A stretch of 64,000 bases of DNA, from assembly GCF_013285385.1 (NCBI RefSeq), contig NZ_CP054212.1:2728001-2792000 (forward strand). The letters are read 5' to 3'. Under the pieces are notes generated by a model. It saw nothing but the letters and a program-made list of their open reading frames with translations. It was not told where the DNA came from and did no database searches. Source of the DNA: Paramixta manurensis. GTDB lineage: Bacteria; Pseudomonadota; Gammaproteobacteria; Enterobacterales; Enterobacteriaceae. Every line of letters starts with the position of its first letter. The first letter of the stretch is position 1. The translations under genes and the position numbers were made by a program. Shown piece by piece: positions 25,713 through 33,140 of this stretch.

Positions 25713-26159
25713 ATGGCAAAACAGCCTTCGGCAATGGAAACCTTACGCGTTCTGGCGCAAAAAGAGGTGGAAGATGCGGCGATCAAACTGGGTGATGTCC
25801 GCCGTGGCTGCCAGCAAGCCGACGCGCAACTCACTATGCTGCTGAATTATCAGGACGAGTATCGCATCAAGCTAAACGACAATATGTCGAGCGGTATCGC
25901 CAGCACGCGTTGGACCAATTATCACCAGTTTATTCAAACGCTGGAGAAGGCGATTGAACAACACCGTCAGCAGTTGGCGCAGTGGAATGTAAAACTGGAA
26001 CATGCGCTACGACTGTGGCGTGACAAGCAGCAGCGCTTGCATGCTTATGAAACACTACAGGCCCGTGCCGTTGCGAATGAATTACAACAGGAAAACCGTC
26101 TCGACCAGAAACGGATGGATGAATTTGCCCAACGGGCATCATTGAGGAAAGGCGAATGA
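25713..26159 (+). CDS. fliJ: Flagellar export protein FliJ
   Basis: FliJ is a coiled-coil stalk protein that links FliI to FlhA and escorts chaperones. The 148-residue protein is almost entirely heptad-like (MLLNYQDEYRIKLNDNMSSG, then FIQTLEKAIEQHRQQLAQWNVK), with the conserved WTNYHQFI segment in the centre. Length and sequence fit E. coli FliJ (147 aa). It overlaps fliK by four bases. Confidence 0.96.
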   Translation: MAKQPSAMETLRVLAQKEVEDAAIKLGDVRRGCQQADAQLTMLLNYQDEYRIKLNDNMSSGIASTRWTNYHQFIQTLEKAIEQHRQQLAQWNVKLEHALRLWRDKQQRLHAYETLQARAVANELQQENRLDQKRMDEFAQRASLRKGE

Positions 26160-27406
26160 TTAACTTGCCACCGCTTGCCACTCTCGCCGGTACTGATACC
26201 GGTACTGACCTTTCCACCGGCGTCGAAAGTTTATCGGGCGCAGACAGCACACCGCAAAACTTTTTGACGTTGCTCGGCAACCGCCTGTTATCGCTGGCGC
26301 AAACCACAAATTCGCCAGGACAAACGGCGGATGTCACGCCAGGTTCGGCAGAAAAAGCCGCACCGGAACCGACACTCGGCACCTTACTTGCCGCGCTGAG
26401 CAAACCAGAAACATTAAGTGCGCTGCTGACGCCGGAAAAGGCTAAAGACACGACGAAATCCGCCGATGATAAAGAGAAGCCTCGCACTGCAGCGCTAAGC
26501 GACAGTGATAAGCAAGCATTGCAAGCCTTGTTCGCCATGCTACCGCAGGCGCCGTTGCAACCTGTAGCGCACAGTACGGTGATAAAAACCGGCGATACGC
26601 AAGGTGATGCTAATAAGCCCCGCAATGGCGGTAATGCGCTGTTAACCTCGGCGTTGGCGCAACTGGGTGGTGGCGAGGGGCAGAGTTCGCCGACACCGGG
26701 GCTCGCTTCTGAAGGAAAAACGCGTATTGACAGCGCCAGCCCGATAATGCCCGCGGCGATCGCCCAAAATACGGCGTCAAATAGCGCGTTAAACGGGACG
26801 GAGGATTTCCATTCGGCGTTGAACGCATTACGACATGACGATCCGAAAACCGCCGAGCCGCCCACGCCGCCGACGGTAAGCCCAACGCTAAGCGCCAGCG
26901 CACCGCTGATCGCGCCCAGCGCCTCGGCGACCGCGATGACGCAACCGGTGGCGCAATTAAATGCCCATTTGGGAAGCCCGGAATGGCAACAGGCGTTAAG
27001 CCAGCAAGTATTAATGTTTAGCCGCAACGGGCAACAAAACGCCGAGTTGCGCCTGCATCCGCAGGATCTGGGCTCAATTCAAATTAGCCTGAAACTGGAT
27101 AACGACCAGGCTCAGCTAAGTATGGTTTCCGGTCACAGCCAGGTTCGCGCCGCGCTGGAAGCCGCTCTGCCGCATTTGCGTACTGCGCTGGCGGAAAATG
27201 GTATTAACCTGGGACAAAGCAGTGTCAGCAGCGATGCGTTTCCCCAACACCAAGGTTTTAATGGTCAACAGGAACCACACCGTGGTCATCAAGGCGGCAC
27301 ATTCAGCCTAACCCCGGAGAGTGACAACGAGATAACGCCGATTGCCGTCCCCACAACCCTCCAGGCGCGTGCGGCGGACGATGGCGCCGTCGACATTTTC
27401 GCCTGA
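26156..27406 (+). CDS. fliK: Flagellar hook-length control protein FliK
   Basis: FliK is a secreted ruler that measures hook length and switches FlhB export specificity. The 416-residue protein has a long Ala/Pro/Thr-rich disordered N-terminal ruler, then the globular FliK_C domain (about residues 285-365: ELRLHPQDLGSIQISLKLD, then VRAALEAALPHLRTALAENG). It ends in a charged tail. This domain is diagnostic. It ends the fliF-fliK operon; a 130-bp gap separates it from fliL. A long open frame on the opposite strand here is a codon-bias shadow. Confidence 0.95.
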   Translation: MINLPPLATLAGTDTGTDLSTGVESLSGADSTPQNFLTLLGNRLLSLAQTTNSPGQTADVTPGSAEKAAPEPTLGTLLAALSKPETLSALLTPEKAKDTTKSADDKEKPRTAALSDSDKQALQALFAMLPQAPLQPVAHSTVIKTGDTQGDANKPRNGGNALLTSALAQLGGGEGQSSPTPGLASEGKTRIDSASPIMPAAIAQNTASNSALNGTEDFHSALNALRHDDPKTAEPPTPPTVSPTLSASAPLIAPSASATAMTQPVAQLNAHLGSPEWQQALSQQVLMFSRNGQQNAELRLHPQDLGSIQISLKLDNDQAQLSMVSGHSQVRAALEAALPHLRTALAENGINLGQSSVSSDAFPQHQGFNGQQEPHRGHQGGTFSLTPESDNEITPIAVPTTLQARAADDGAVDIFA

Positions 27407-27536
27407 TCGCGACAAACGCAGAAGGTGATAGCAAAACTCGCGTCTTTTCCTGCTATTGAACGGCGAGAGACGCGGGATAATCTGACCTGGCTCGCCGGCA
27501 GGCGACCAACATAATTCACAGGAAGTTACTGCAAAT

Positions 27537-28019
27537 ATGTCTGATAACGCGAAAGCCAAAGGCCGCAAACGTTCAATCCTGGTCCCAGTGTTACTGGTTG
27601 TAACGCTGGTCGCTTGCAGCGTGGCAGGCTATGCAGTCTGGCGAATGATGAATAAAACCGACGAGACGCCAGAAGCGGAGAAAGTGACGCCTCCCGCCGC
27701 GCCGGTATTTTTTGCACTTGATACATTTACGGTTAACCTGGTCAATGCCGACAACGACTTTGATCGTGTGCTTTACGTAGGTTTTACCCTACGTCTGCCC
27801 GATGAAGAAACCCGTCGTCGGATGAACGACTATTTGCCTGAGGTCCGCAGCCGACTGTTGCTCCTTCTCTCTCGCCAGGACGCGACTACGCTGGCCAAAG
27901 AGCAAGGTAAACAAGCATTGGTGGCACAGATCAAACAGGTGCTGGCGCCTCCGCTGGTGAAAGGTCAACCTCCGCAGGGGGTGAATGATGTTCTGTTTAC
28001 CGCCTTCATTTTGAGGTAA
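27537..28019 (+). CDS. fliL: Flagellar basal body-associated protein FliL
   Basis: FliL is a single-pass inner-membrane protein that rings the stator and supports motor torque, especially in swarming. The 160-residue protein has one membrane helix (about residues 14-35, ILVPVLLVVTLVACSVAGYAV). A Pro/Glu linker and the periplasmic FliL domain follow (FFALDTFTVNL, RVLYVGFTLRL, LLLLLSRQDATTL). The ATG at 27537 follows ACAGGAAG. It starts the fliLMNOPQR operon; the 130-bp gap upstream contains no recognisable terminator. Confidence 0.96.
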   Translation: MSDNAKAKGRKRSILVPVLLVVTLVACSVAGYAVWRMMNKTDETPEAEKVTPPAAPVFFALDTFTVNLVNADNDFDRVLYVGFTLRLPDEETRRRMNDYLPEVRSRLLLLLSRQDATTLAKEQGKQALVAQIKQVLAPPLVKGQPPQGVNDVLFTAFILR

Positions 28020-28023
28020 GTCG

Positions 28024-29031
28024 ATGGGCGATAGCATTCTTTCACAGGCTGAAATTGACGCGCTGCTCAATGGCGACAGTGACAGCCCGGAAGACGAGAC
28101 AGCCAAGGTCATAGGCGAGAACGATATTCGCCCCTATGACCCAAATACCCAGCGACGTGTGGTGCGCGAACGCCTACAAGCGCTGGAAATTATTAATGAA
28201 CGTTTTGCGCGCCAGTTTCGTATGGCGTTGTTTAATCTGCTGCGTCGCAGCCCCGATATTAGCGTTGGCGCGATTAAGATTCAGCCGTATCACGAGTTTG
28301 CCCGTAATTTACCGGTGCCAACCAACCTGAATTTGATCCACCTAAAACCGCTGCGTGGTACCGCGTTGTTTGTGTTTTCACCGGCATTGGTCTTTATCGC
28401 GGTGGATAACCTGTTTGGCGGCGATGGGCGCTTCCCGACCAAAGTAGAAGGCCGTGAATTTACCCATACCGAACAACGCGTGATCCGTCGAATGCTGAAA
28501 CTGGCGCTGGATGGCTATAGCGATGCGTGGAAAGCCATCTATCCGCTGGAAGTAGAGTACGTGCGTTCGGAGATGCAGGTGAAATTTACCAATATCACCA
28601 CCTCGCCAAACGATATTGTGGTGAATACGCCCTTCCAGATCGAAATTGGTAATTTAGTGGGGGAATTCAATATTTGTATTCCCTTCAGCATGATAGAGCC
28701 GTTGCGTGAGCTATTAGTCAATCCACCGCTGGAGAACTCGCGCCAAGAGGACCAGCACTGGCGCGATACCCTGGTGAAACAGGTCCAGCATTCCGAACTG
28801 GAGTTGATTGCCAACTTCGCGGAAACCTCGCTGCGTTTGTCGCGTATTTTGCAATTGAAGCCTGGCGATGTGCTACCCATTGAAAAGCCTGAACGCATTA
28901 TCGCGCATGTCGATGGCGTACCGGTACTCACTAGTCAGTACGGTACTTTAAACGGCCAGTATGCGCTGCGCGTTGAACATTTGATCAACCCGATTTTGAA
29001 TTCGCTGAACGAGGAACAGCCCAATGAGTGA
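28024..29031 (+). CDS. fliM: Flagellar motor switch protein FliM
   Basis: FliM is the C-ring protein that binds CheY-P and sets rotation direction. The N-terminal CheY-binding peptide is visible as ILSQAEIDALLNG (residues 5-17). The middle CheC-like domain with RQFRMALFNLLRRSPDISVG follows, and then a C-terminal SpoA domain (ELIANFAETSLRLSRILQLK). The 335-residue length fits E. coli (334). It overlaps fliN by eight bases. Confidence 0.97.
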   Translation: MGDSILSQAEIDALLNGDSDSPEDETAKVIGENDIRPYDPNTQRRVVRERLQALEIINERFARQFRMALFNLLRRSPDISVGAIKIQPYHEFARNLPVPTNLNLIHLKPLRGTALFVFSPALVFIAVDNLFGGDGRFPTKVEGREFTHTEQRVIRRMLKLALDGYSDAWKAIYPLEVEYVRSEMQVKFTNITTSPNDIVVNTPFQIEIGNLVGEFNICIPFSMIEPLRELLVNPPLENSRQEDQHWRDTLVKQVQHSELELIANFAETSLRLSRILQLKPGDVLPIEKPERIIAHVDGVPVLTSQYGTLNGQYALRVEHLINPILNSLNEEQPNE

Positions 29032-29431
29032 CAGCAAGAAACCGTCCGATGACAATATCTCTGCGGACGATCTGTGGGCTGACGCAATGAATGAACAAGC
29101 GGCGAGCTCGCTCTCCTCATCTGAGGGCGTGTTTAAGTCGCTGGAAGGCAATGACGTCGCCGGATCGCTGCAAGATATCGATTTGATTATGGATATCCCG
29201 GTAAAACTGACCGTAGAGCTCGGTCGAACCAAAATGACCATCAAAGAGCTATTACGGCTGACCCAAGGTTCAGTGGTGGCATTAGACGGGCTGGCGGGCG
29301 AACCGTTGGATATCCTGATTAATGGGTACCTGATAGCCCAGGGCGAAGTGGTGGTGGTGGCCGATAAATATGGCGTGCGCATTACTGATATCATTACCCC
29401 TTCCGAACGTATGCGTCGCCTGAGCCGTTAA
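29024..29431 (+). CDS. fliN: Flagellar motor switch protein FliN
   Basis: FliN forms the bottom of the C ring and docks FliH-FliI. The 135-residue protein (E. coli 137) has an acidic N-terminal linker (SADDLWADAMNEQ) and a SpoA domain: IMDIPVKLTVELGRTKMTIK, LAGEPLDILING and VAEVVVVADKYGVRITDII-like strands. It overlaps fliM and is followed by fliO after 3 bp. Confidence 0.97.
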   Translation: MSDSKKPSDDNISADDLWADAMNEQAASSLSSSEGVFKSLEGNDVAGSLQDIDLIMDIPVKLTVELGRTKMTIKELLRLTQGSVVALDGLAGEPLDILINGYLIAQGEVVVVADKYGVRITDIITPSERMRRLSR

Positions 29432-29434
29432 TTT

Positions 29435-29833
29435 ATGAAAAGTAGTACACAATCGCTTCAAACCCCGCCCGCCCAGCCGGTCGTTTCGGCGGGATCGGCC
29501 CTGACCGAAGTCAGTAGTGTCTTAGCGGTAATTATTTTACTGATCCTGGCCTGCGCGTGGCTGGCGCGGCGCATGGGGTTCGCCCCGAAACGGGTCGGCT
29601 CCCATGCGCTAAACGTGAGCGCGAGCGTGCAAATTGGTCAACGTGAGCGGGTGGTGATTGTTGATGTTGAAGATGCCCGGCTAGTATTAGGCGTTACCGC
29701 TCAGCAGATAACCCATCTGCATACCTTGCCGCCAAAAGATCCTGGCGCGGAACCGCCGCCATCACCGGCTGAGCCAGCCGATTTCCGTCAAATTCTACAG
29801 ACGTTAATCAAACGTCCCGGAAAACCCCAATGA
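29435..29833 (+). CDS. fliO: Flagellar biosynthetic protein FliO
   Basis: FliO is a membrane chaperone that helps FliP assemble into the export gate. The 132-residue protein has one membrane helix (about residues 27-46, SSVLAVIILLILACAWLAR), then a cytoplasmic domain with SVQIGQRERVVIVDVEDARLVLGVT, the conserved FliO core, and a Pro-rich tail. The gene overlaps fliP by four bases. Confidence 0.93.
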   Translation: MKSSTQSLQTPPAQPVVSAGSALTEVSSVLAVIILLILACAWLARRMGFAPKRVGSHALNVSASVQIGQRERVVIVDVEDARLVLGVTAQQITHLHTLPPKDPGAEPPPSPAEPADFRQILQTLIKRPGKPQ

Positions 29834-30564
29834 TCCGCCGTCTGTTGCCGTTGTTGGCATTAATGCTGCTGGCCCCGGCGGCACATGCAGATCTGCCCGG
29901 TTTGATCAGCCATCCGCTGCCAAACGGCGGTCAAAGCTGGTCGTTACCGGTGCAAACGCTGGTTTTTATCACTGCGCTGACGTTCCTACCGGCGATTTTA
30001 CTGATGATGACCAGTTTCACGCGCATCATCATTGTCTTTGGGCTGCTACGTAATGCGCTGGGTACGCCATCCGCCCCGCCGAACCAAGTCTTACTCGGCC
30101 TGGCGTTGTTTTTGACGTTTTTCATTATGGCACCCGTGTTCGACAAGATTTATCAGGATGCCTATCTGCCATTTAGTCAGGACAAAATTAGCATGGATGT
30201 TGCGCTTGATAAGGGCGCGCAACCGCTACGTGAGTTTATGTTGCGGCAAACTCGTGAGGCGGATTTGGCCCTGTTTGCCCGGCTGGCGAATACGCCGCCA
30301 TTAGCCGGCCCTGAAGCGGTGCCGATGCGTATTCTGCTACCGGCCTATGTGACCAGTGAGTTGAAAACCGCGTTTCAAATTGGTTTCACAGTATTTATTC
30401 CGTTTTTGATTATTGATTTAGTGGTCGCCAGCGTGCTGATGGCATTAGGGATGATGATGGTCCCGCCCGCCACCATTTCGTTGCCGTTTAAACTGATGCT
30501 GTTTGTTCTGGTGGATGGCTGGCAGTTGTTGGTCGGTTCGCTCGCGCAAAGTTTCTACTCCTGA
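29830..30564 (+). CDS. fliP: Flagellar export gate protein FliP
   Basis: FliP forms the pentameric core of the type III export gate. The 244-residue precursor has the unusual cleavable signal peptide (residues 1-20, ending AAHA). The family block MTSFTRIIIVFGLLRNALGT and the loop before LALFLTFFIMAPV follow. A C-terminal ELKTAFQIGFTVFIPFLIID is also present. E. coli FliP is 245 residues. It is coupled to fliO and 56 bp upstream of fliQ. Confidence 0.97.
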   Translation: MIRRLLPLLALMLLAPAAHADLPGLISHPLPNGGQSWSLPVQTLVFITALTFLPAILLMMTSFTRIIIVFGLLRNALGTPSAPPNQVLLGLALFLTFFIMAPVFDKIYQDAYLPFSQDKISMDVALDKGAQPLREFMLRQTREADLALFARLANTPPLAGPEAVPMRILLPAYVTSELKTAFQIGFTVFIPFLIIDLVVASVLMALGMMMVPPATISLPFKLMLFVLVDGWQLLVGSLAQSFYS

Positions 30565-30620
30565 CACTCGGTGTTTACTGCCGGGGCGCACTCGCCCCGT
30601 ATTGATACCCGGAGCTTTAT

Positions 30621-30890
30621 ATGACACCTGAATCGGTGATGGTCCTCGGTCACGAGGCAATGAAAGTGGCGCTGGCGCTGGCGGCGCCATTGCTACTGGC
30701 TGCACTGCTTAGCGGCTTAGTGATTAGCCTGTTACAGGCGGCAACCCAAGTGAACGAACAAACCCTTTCGTTTATCCCTAAAATTTTAGCCGTCGCGGCC
30801 ACCATCGTCGTCGCGGGCCCGTGGATGTTAAACCTGGTGTTGGATTATATGCGCACGCTGTTTAATAACCTGCCCTATATCATCGGCTAA
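30621..30890 (+). CDS. fliQ: Flagellar export gate protein FliQ
   Basis: FliQ is an 89-residue two-helix hairpin membrane protein of the FliPQR gate. It begins MTPESVMVLGHEAMKVAL and carries the conserved LLQAATQVNEQTLSFIPKI loop between helices. The ATG at 30621 follows CCCGGAG. Its stop overlaps the fliR start by one base (TAATG). Confidence 0.97.
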   Translation: MTPESVMVLGHEAMKVALALAAPLLLAALLSGLVISLLQAATQVNEQTLSFIPKILAVAATIVVAGPWMLNLVLDYMRTLFNNLPYIIG

Positions 30891-31675
30891 TGATCACCTT
30901 CGATAGTAATCAACTGATGATCTGGATTGGTCAGTTTTTCTGGCCGCTAGTGCGCATTCTGGCGCTGATTGCTACCGCGCCAATCCTCAGTGAACAATCG
31001 ATCAGCCGCAATGTGAAGATTGGTCTGGCGGTGATGATAACCTGGACGTTGATTCCCTCATTGCCGCCCACCAGCGTTACGCTGTTTTCTATTGGCGGTT
31101 TGTGGTTGCTGATCCAGCAAATGCTGATTGGCATTGCCTTAGGGTTTACCATGCAGTTCGCCTTTGCCGCGGTACGTACCGCAGGTGAAGTCATCGGGCT
31201 ACAAATGGGGTTATCGTTTGCCACGTTCTTCGATCCCAGCAGCCACCTGAATATGCCGGTTTTGGCACGCTTCCTTGATATGCTGGCGATGCTGCTGTTT
31301 TTGACCTTTAACGGCCACTTATGGTTAATTTCTCTGCTGGCGGACAGTTTTCATACCTTACCGATTGGCGGCGATCCGTTGAATGCCAATGCTTTTTTAG
31401 CGTTGACGCGCGCTGCAGGCATGATTTTCCTGAATGGAATGATGTTAGCGCTGCCATTAATCATCTTATTGCTCACTCTCAACCTGGCGCTCGGTTTGTT
31501 AAACCGTGTTTCACCTCAACTCTCGGTTTTCGCCATCGGCTTCCCGGTAACCTTAACTATCGGCATCTTTACCCTCGGCATTATCATGCCCCTGCTGGCC
31601 CCGTTTTGTGAACATTTGTTCAGTGAAGTGTTTGATTTACTCTCTGAGATTATTTCTGAATTGCCTAAAAATTAA
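30890..31675 (+). CDS. fliR: Flagellar export gate protein FliR
   Basis: FliR completes the FliPQR export gate and contacts FlhB. The 261-residue polytopic protein (E. coli 261) shows the motif ISRNVKIGLAVMITW and the long AGEVIGLQMGLSFATFFDP block. A C-terminal segment includes SPQLSVFAIGFPVTLTIG. It is the last gene of fliL-fliR. Downstream lies a palindrome rather than a classic T-rich terminator. Confidence 0.97.
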   Translation: MITFDSNQLMIWIGQFFWPLVRILALIATAPILSEQSISRNVKIGLAVMITWTLIPSLPPTSVTLFSIGGLWLLIQQMLIGIALGFTMQFAFAAVRTAGEVIGLQMGLSFATFFDPSSHLNMPVLARFLDMLAMLLFLTFNGHLWLISLLADSFHTLPIGGDPLNANAFLALTRAAGMIFLNGMMLALPLIILLLTLNLALGLLNRVSPQLSVFAIGFPVTLTIGIFTLGIIMPLLAPFCEHLFSEVFDLLSEIISELPKN

Positions 31676-31709
31676 ACATCAGTCAATCCACTGCAATCCG
31701 ACCTTGATA

Positions 31710-31735
31710 CTTAAGTGTCTGACGTGACACTTAAG
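31710..31735. repeat. 26-bp palindrome downstream of fliR
   Basis: Perfect inverted repeat CTTAAGTGTC-TGACGT-GACACTTAAG, starting about 35 bp after the fliR stop. Each arm also contains the palindrome CTTAAG. There is no T tract on either side, so it may be a protein-binding operator or a factor-assisted terminator. Confidence 0.6.
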
Positions 31736-32022
31736 CCAGTGAAATATATCCGTGCATTTTTTGAACCATATTTAAGCTATTTGGGCTAAGGAAATTCTGA
31801 TAAATGCACTTTATCGATGAAAATTATTCTTATTAAACAGCGCTTCGCGTATTTTAATTCAGCAAGGTTAAGCGCAATATGTGGAAGAATTTGGGGGAAT
31901 GGGCAAGCAATTGTCTGTAATTTCAGCAGAAATTATCCCCCCGCCTTTCCTTGTTCAGACGGATTTTTTACGGCATTGTCAAGAGTAAAGAAAAGCGTAT
32001 CAATTCGGGAAAGTAATTTTTT

Positions 32023-32036
32023 TAAGAATCGTCCTA
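32023..32036 (+). promoter_or_regulatory. RcsAB box upstream of rcsA
   Basis: TAAGAATCGTCCTA matches the RcsAB consensus TAAGAATATTCCTA at 12 of 14 positions, about 300 bp upstream of the rcsA ATG. Autoactivation of rcsA through an RcsAB box is established in E. coli and Erwinia. Confidence 0.75.
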
Positions 32037-32338
32037 TCAGAAAATTCTGTGTTGTGCGCGATAGTGACGAGGCTCGCAAAAAGAACATCTCTGTTCGTGC
32101 TAACTGCGGCTGGCAACCTAATGCCTTGCCGGTAATGTTAGCCGAGCGATGAGTAGAGTACCGATATCGAAAACCAACTGCGCCGTATTCACCAAGGATG
32201 AGAAGGTAACTCTGCCGGGAGCAATACTCTCTATGGCTGAGTTATATAAAAAAGAAGTCATCTGAAAATCTTTCTCGTACCGCAAACGCGTATTCATCGT
32301 TGATTTAAACGGATAACAAATTGGTGAGGGTCGCTAAC

Positions 32339-32974
32339 ATGCCGACGATTATTATGGATTCATGCAGTTATACACGACTGGGTCTAATGGATTACATGGC
32401 GTTGAAGGGAGTCAAAAAGAAAAATATAGCCTCCGTCACTGATATCGATCAGCTCCAGGCAAGATGCCAACAGCTTAAACCCGGCGTAGTATTTATTAAT
32501 GAAGAATGTTTCATTCATGAAGCAGATGCCAGCGAACGTATTCGTAGTATTATTCTTCAACATCCTGATACCTTATTCTTTATTTTTATGGCTATTTCCA
32601 ATATCCATTTTGAGGAATACCTCTACGTTCGCAAGAACCTGATTATTACGTCAAAATCGATAAAATCCTCGACGCTGGATATGCTGCTTTCGGCTTATTT
32701 TCAAAAGAAAGCCAGCGCCTCTCCTCGCTTTTCTGGGGAGAGGGAGATACATCCATTAACGCTCAGCCAGACTGAATCCAACATGCTAAAAATGTGGATG
32801 TCCGGTCATGATACCATTCAAATTTCCGATAAAATGCAAATTAAGGCTAAGACAGTTTCGTCACATAAAGGAAATATTAAGCGGAAAATAAAAACCCATA
32901 ATAAGCAGGTGATTTATCATGTTGTTCGTTTAACGGATAATGTCACCTCGGGTATTTATGTTAATGTCAGATAA
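32339..32974 (+). CDS. rcsA: Capsule/exopolysaccharide transcription activator RcsA
   Basis: RcsA is an unstable (Lon-degraded) LuxR-type co-activator that pairs with RcsB to drive capsule or amylovoran/stewartan-type exopolysaccharide genes and repress flhDC. The 211-residue protein starts MPTIIMDSCSYTRLGLMDYM. It has SVVFINE-like GVVFINEECFIHEA and ends in a LuxR helix-turn-helix (TIQISDKMQIKAKTVSSHKG) almost identical to E. coli RcsA. The ATG at 32339 gives the E. coli-like N-terminus; six upstream codons are unlikely. DsrA, which relieves H-NS silencing of rcsA in E. coli, is encoded 2.5 kb away. Confidence 0.97.
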   Translation: MPTIIMDSCSYTRLGLMDYMALKGVKKKNIASVTDIDQLQARCQQLKPGVVFINEECFIHEADASERIRSIILQHPDTLFFIFMAISNIHFEEYLYVRKNLIITSKSIKSSTLDMLLSAYFQKKASASPRFSGEREIHPLTLSQTESNMLKMWMSGHDTIQISDKMQIKAKTVSSHKGNIKRKIKTHNKQVIYHVVRLTDNVTSGIYVNVR

Positions 32975-32990
32975 GCGCCAAGTGGTATAA

Positions 32991-33007
32991 GGCCGACGCT
33001 GTCGGCC
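32991..33007 (+). terminator. Candidate rcsA terminator
   Basis: Stem GGCCGAC / GTCGGCC with a GCT loop, 16 bp after the rcsA stop, followed by CCTGCTCT rather than a T run. Probably a weak or factor-assisted terminator. Confidence 0.5.
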
Positions 33008-33058
33008 CCTGCTCTCTATAGTTTGTCATTTTTGCGACAGATGTCTCACTTCTGGCGC

Positions 33059-33085
33059 TAATCCTTTTTGCCCCCGTGCCGATGT
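33059..33085 (+). promoter_or_regulatory. Candidate sigma-28 promoter of chemoreceptor gene
   Basis: TAATCCTT, an exact 11-base spacer, then GCCGATGT: 11 of 16 matches to the FliA consensus with a strong GCCGAT core, ending 55 bp before the chemoreceptor ATG. Class 3 control of chemoreceptors is the rule in enteric bacteria. Confidence 0.55.
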
Positions 33086-33140
33086 TTAAAGCGTACCGAA
33101 GCTGTGCTTCGCTCCTTAGTCACACAGAGAGCAAAAGGAT

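Larger units (their letters stand above)
31676..32338. other. Long intergenic region between fliR and rcsA
   Basis: About 660 bp, AT-rich in parts. It holds the CTTAAGTGTC palindrome (31710-31735) and an RcsAB-type box (32023-32036). The open frame at 31817-32152 has no ribosome site or family features and looks random. The rcsA promoter must lie here. A long AT-rich rcsA upstream region bound by H-NS is known in E. coli. Confidence 0.6.

Noticed and set aside
25930..27027. A 365-codon open frame on the minus strand over fliJ and fliK
   Set aside because: It mirrors the Ala/Pro-rich fliK frame; codon bias creates long antisense frames here. There is no ribosome site or recognisable domain.
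31817..32152. A 111-codon open frame upstream of rcsA
   Set aside because: No ribosome site, no family pattern, random-looking composition, and it overlaps the rcsA regulatory region including the RcsAB box.
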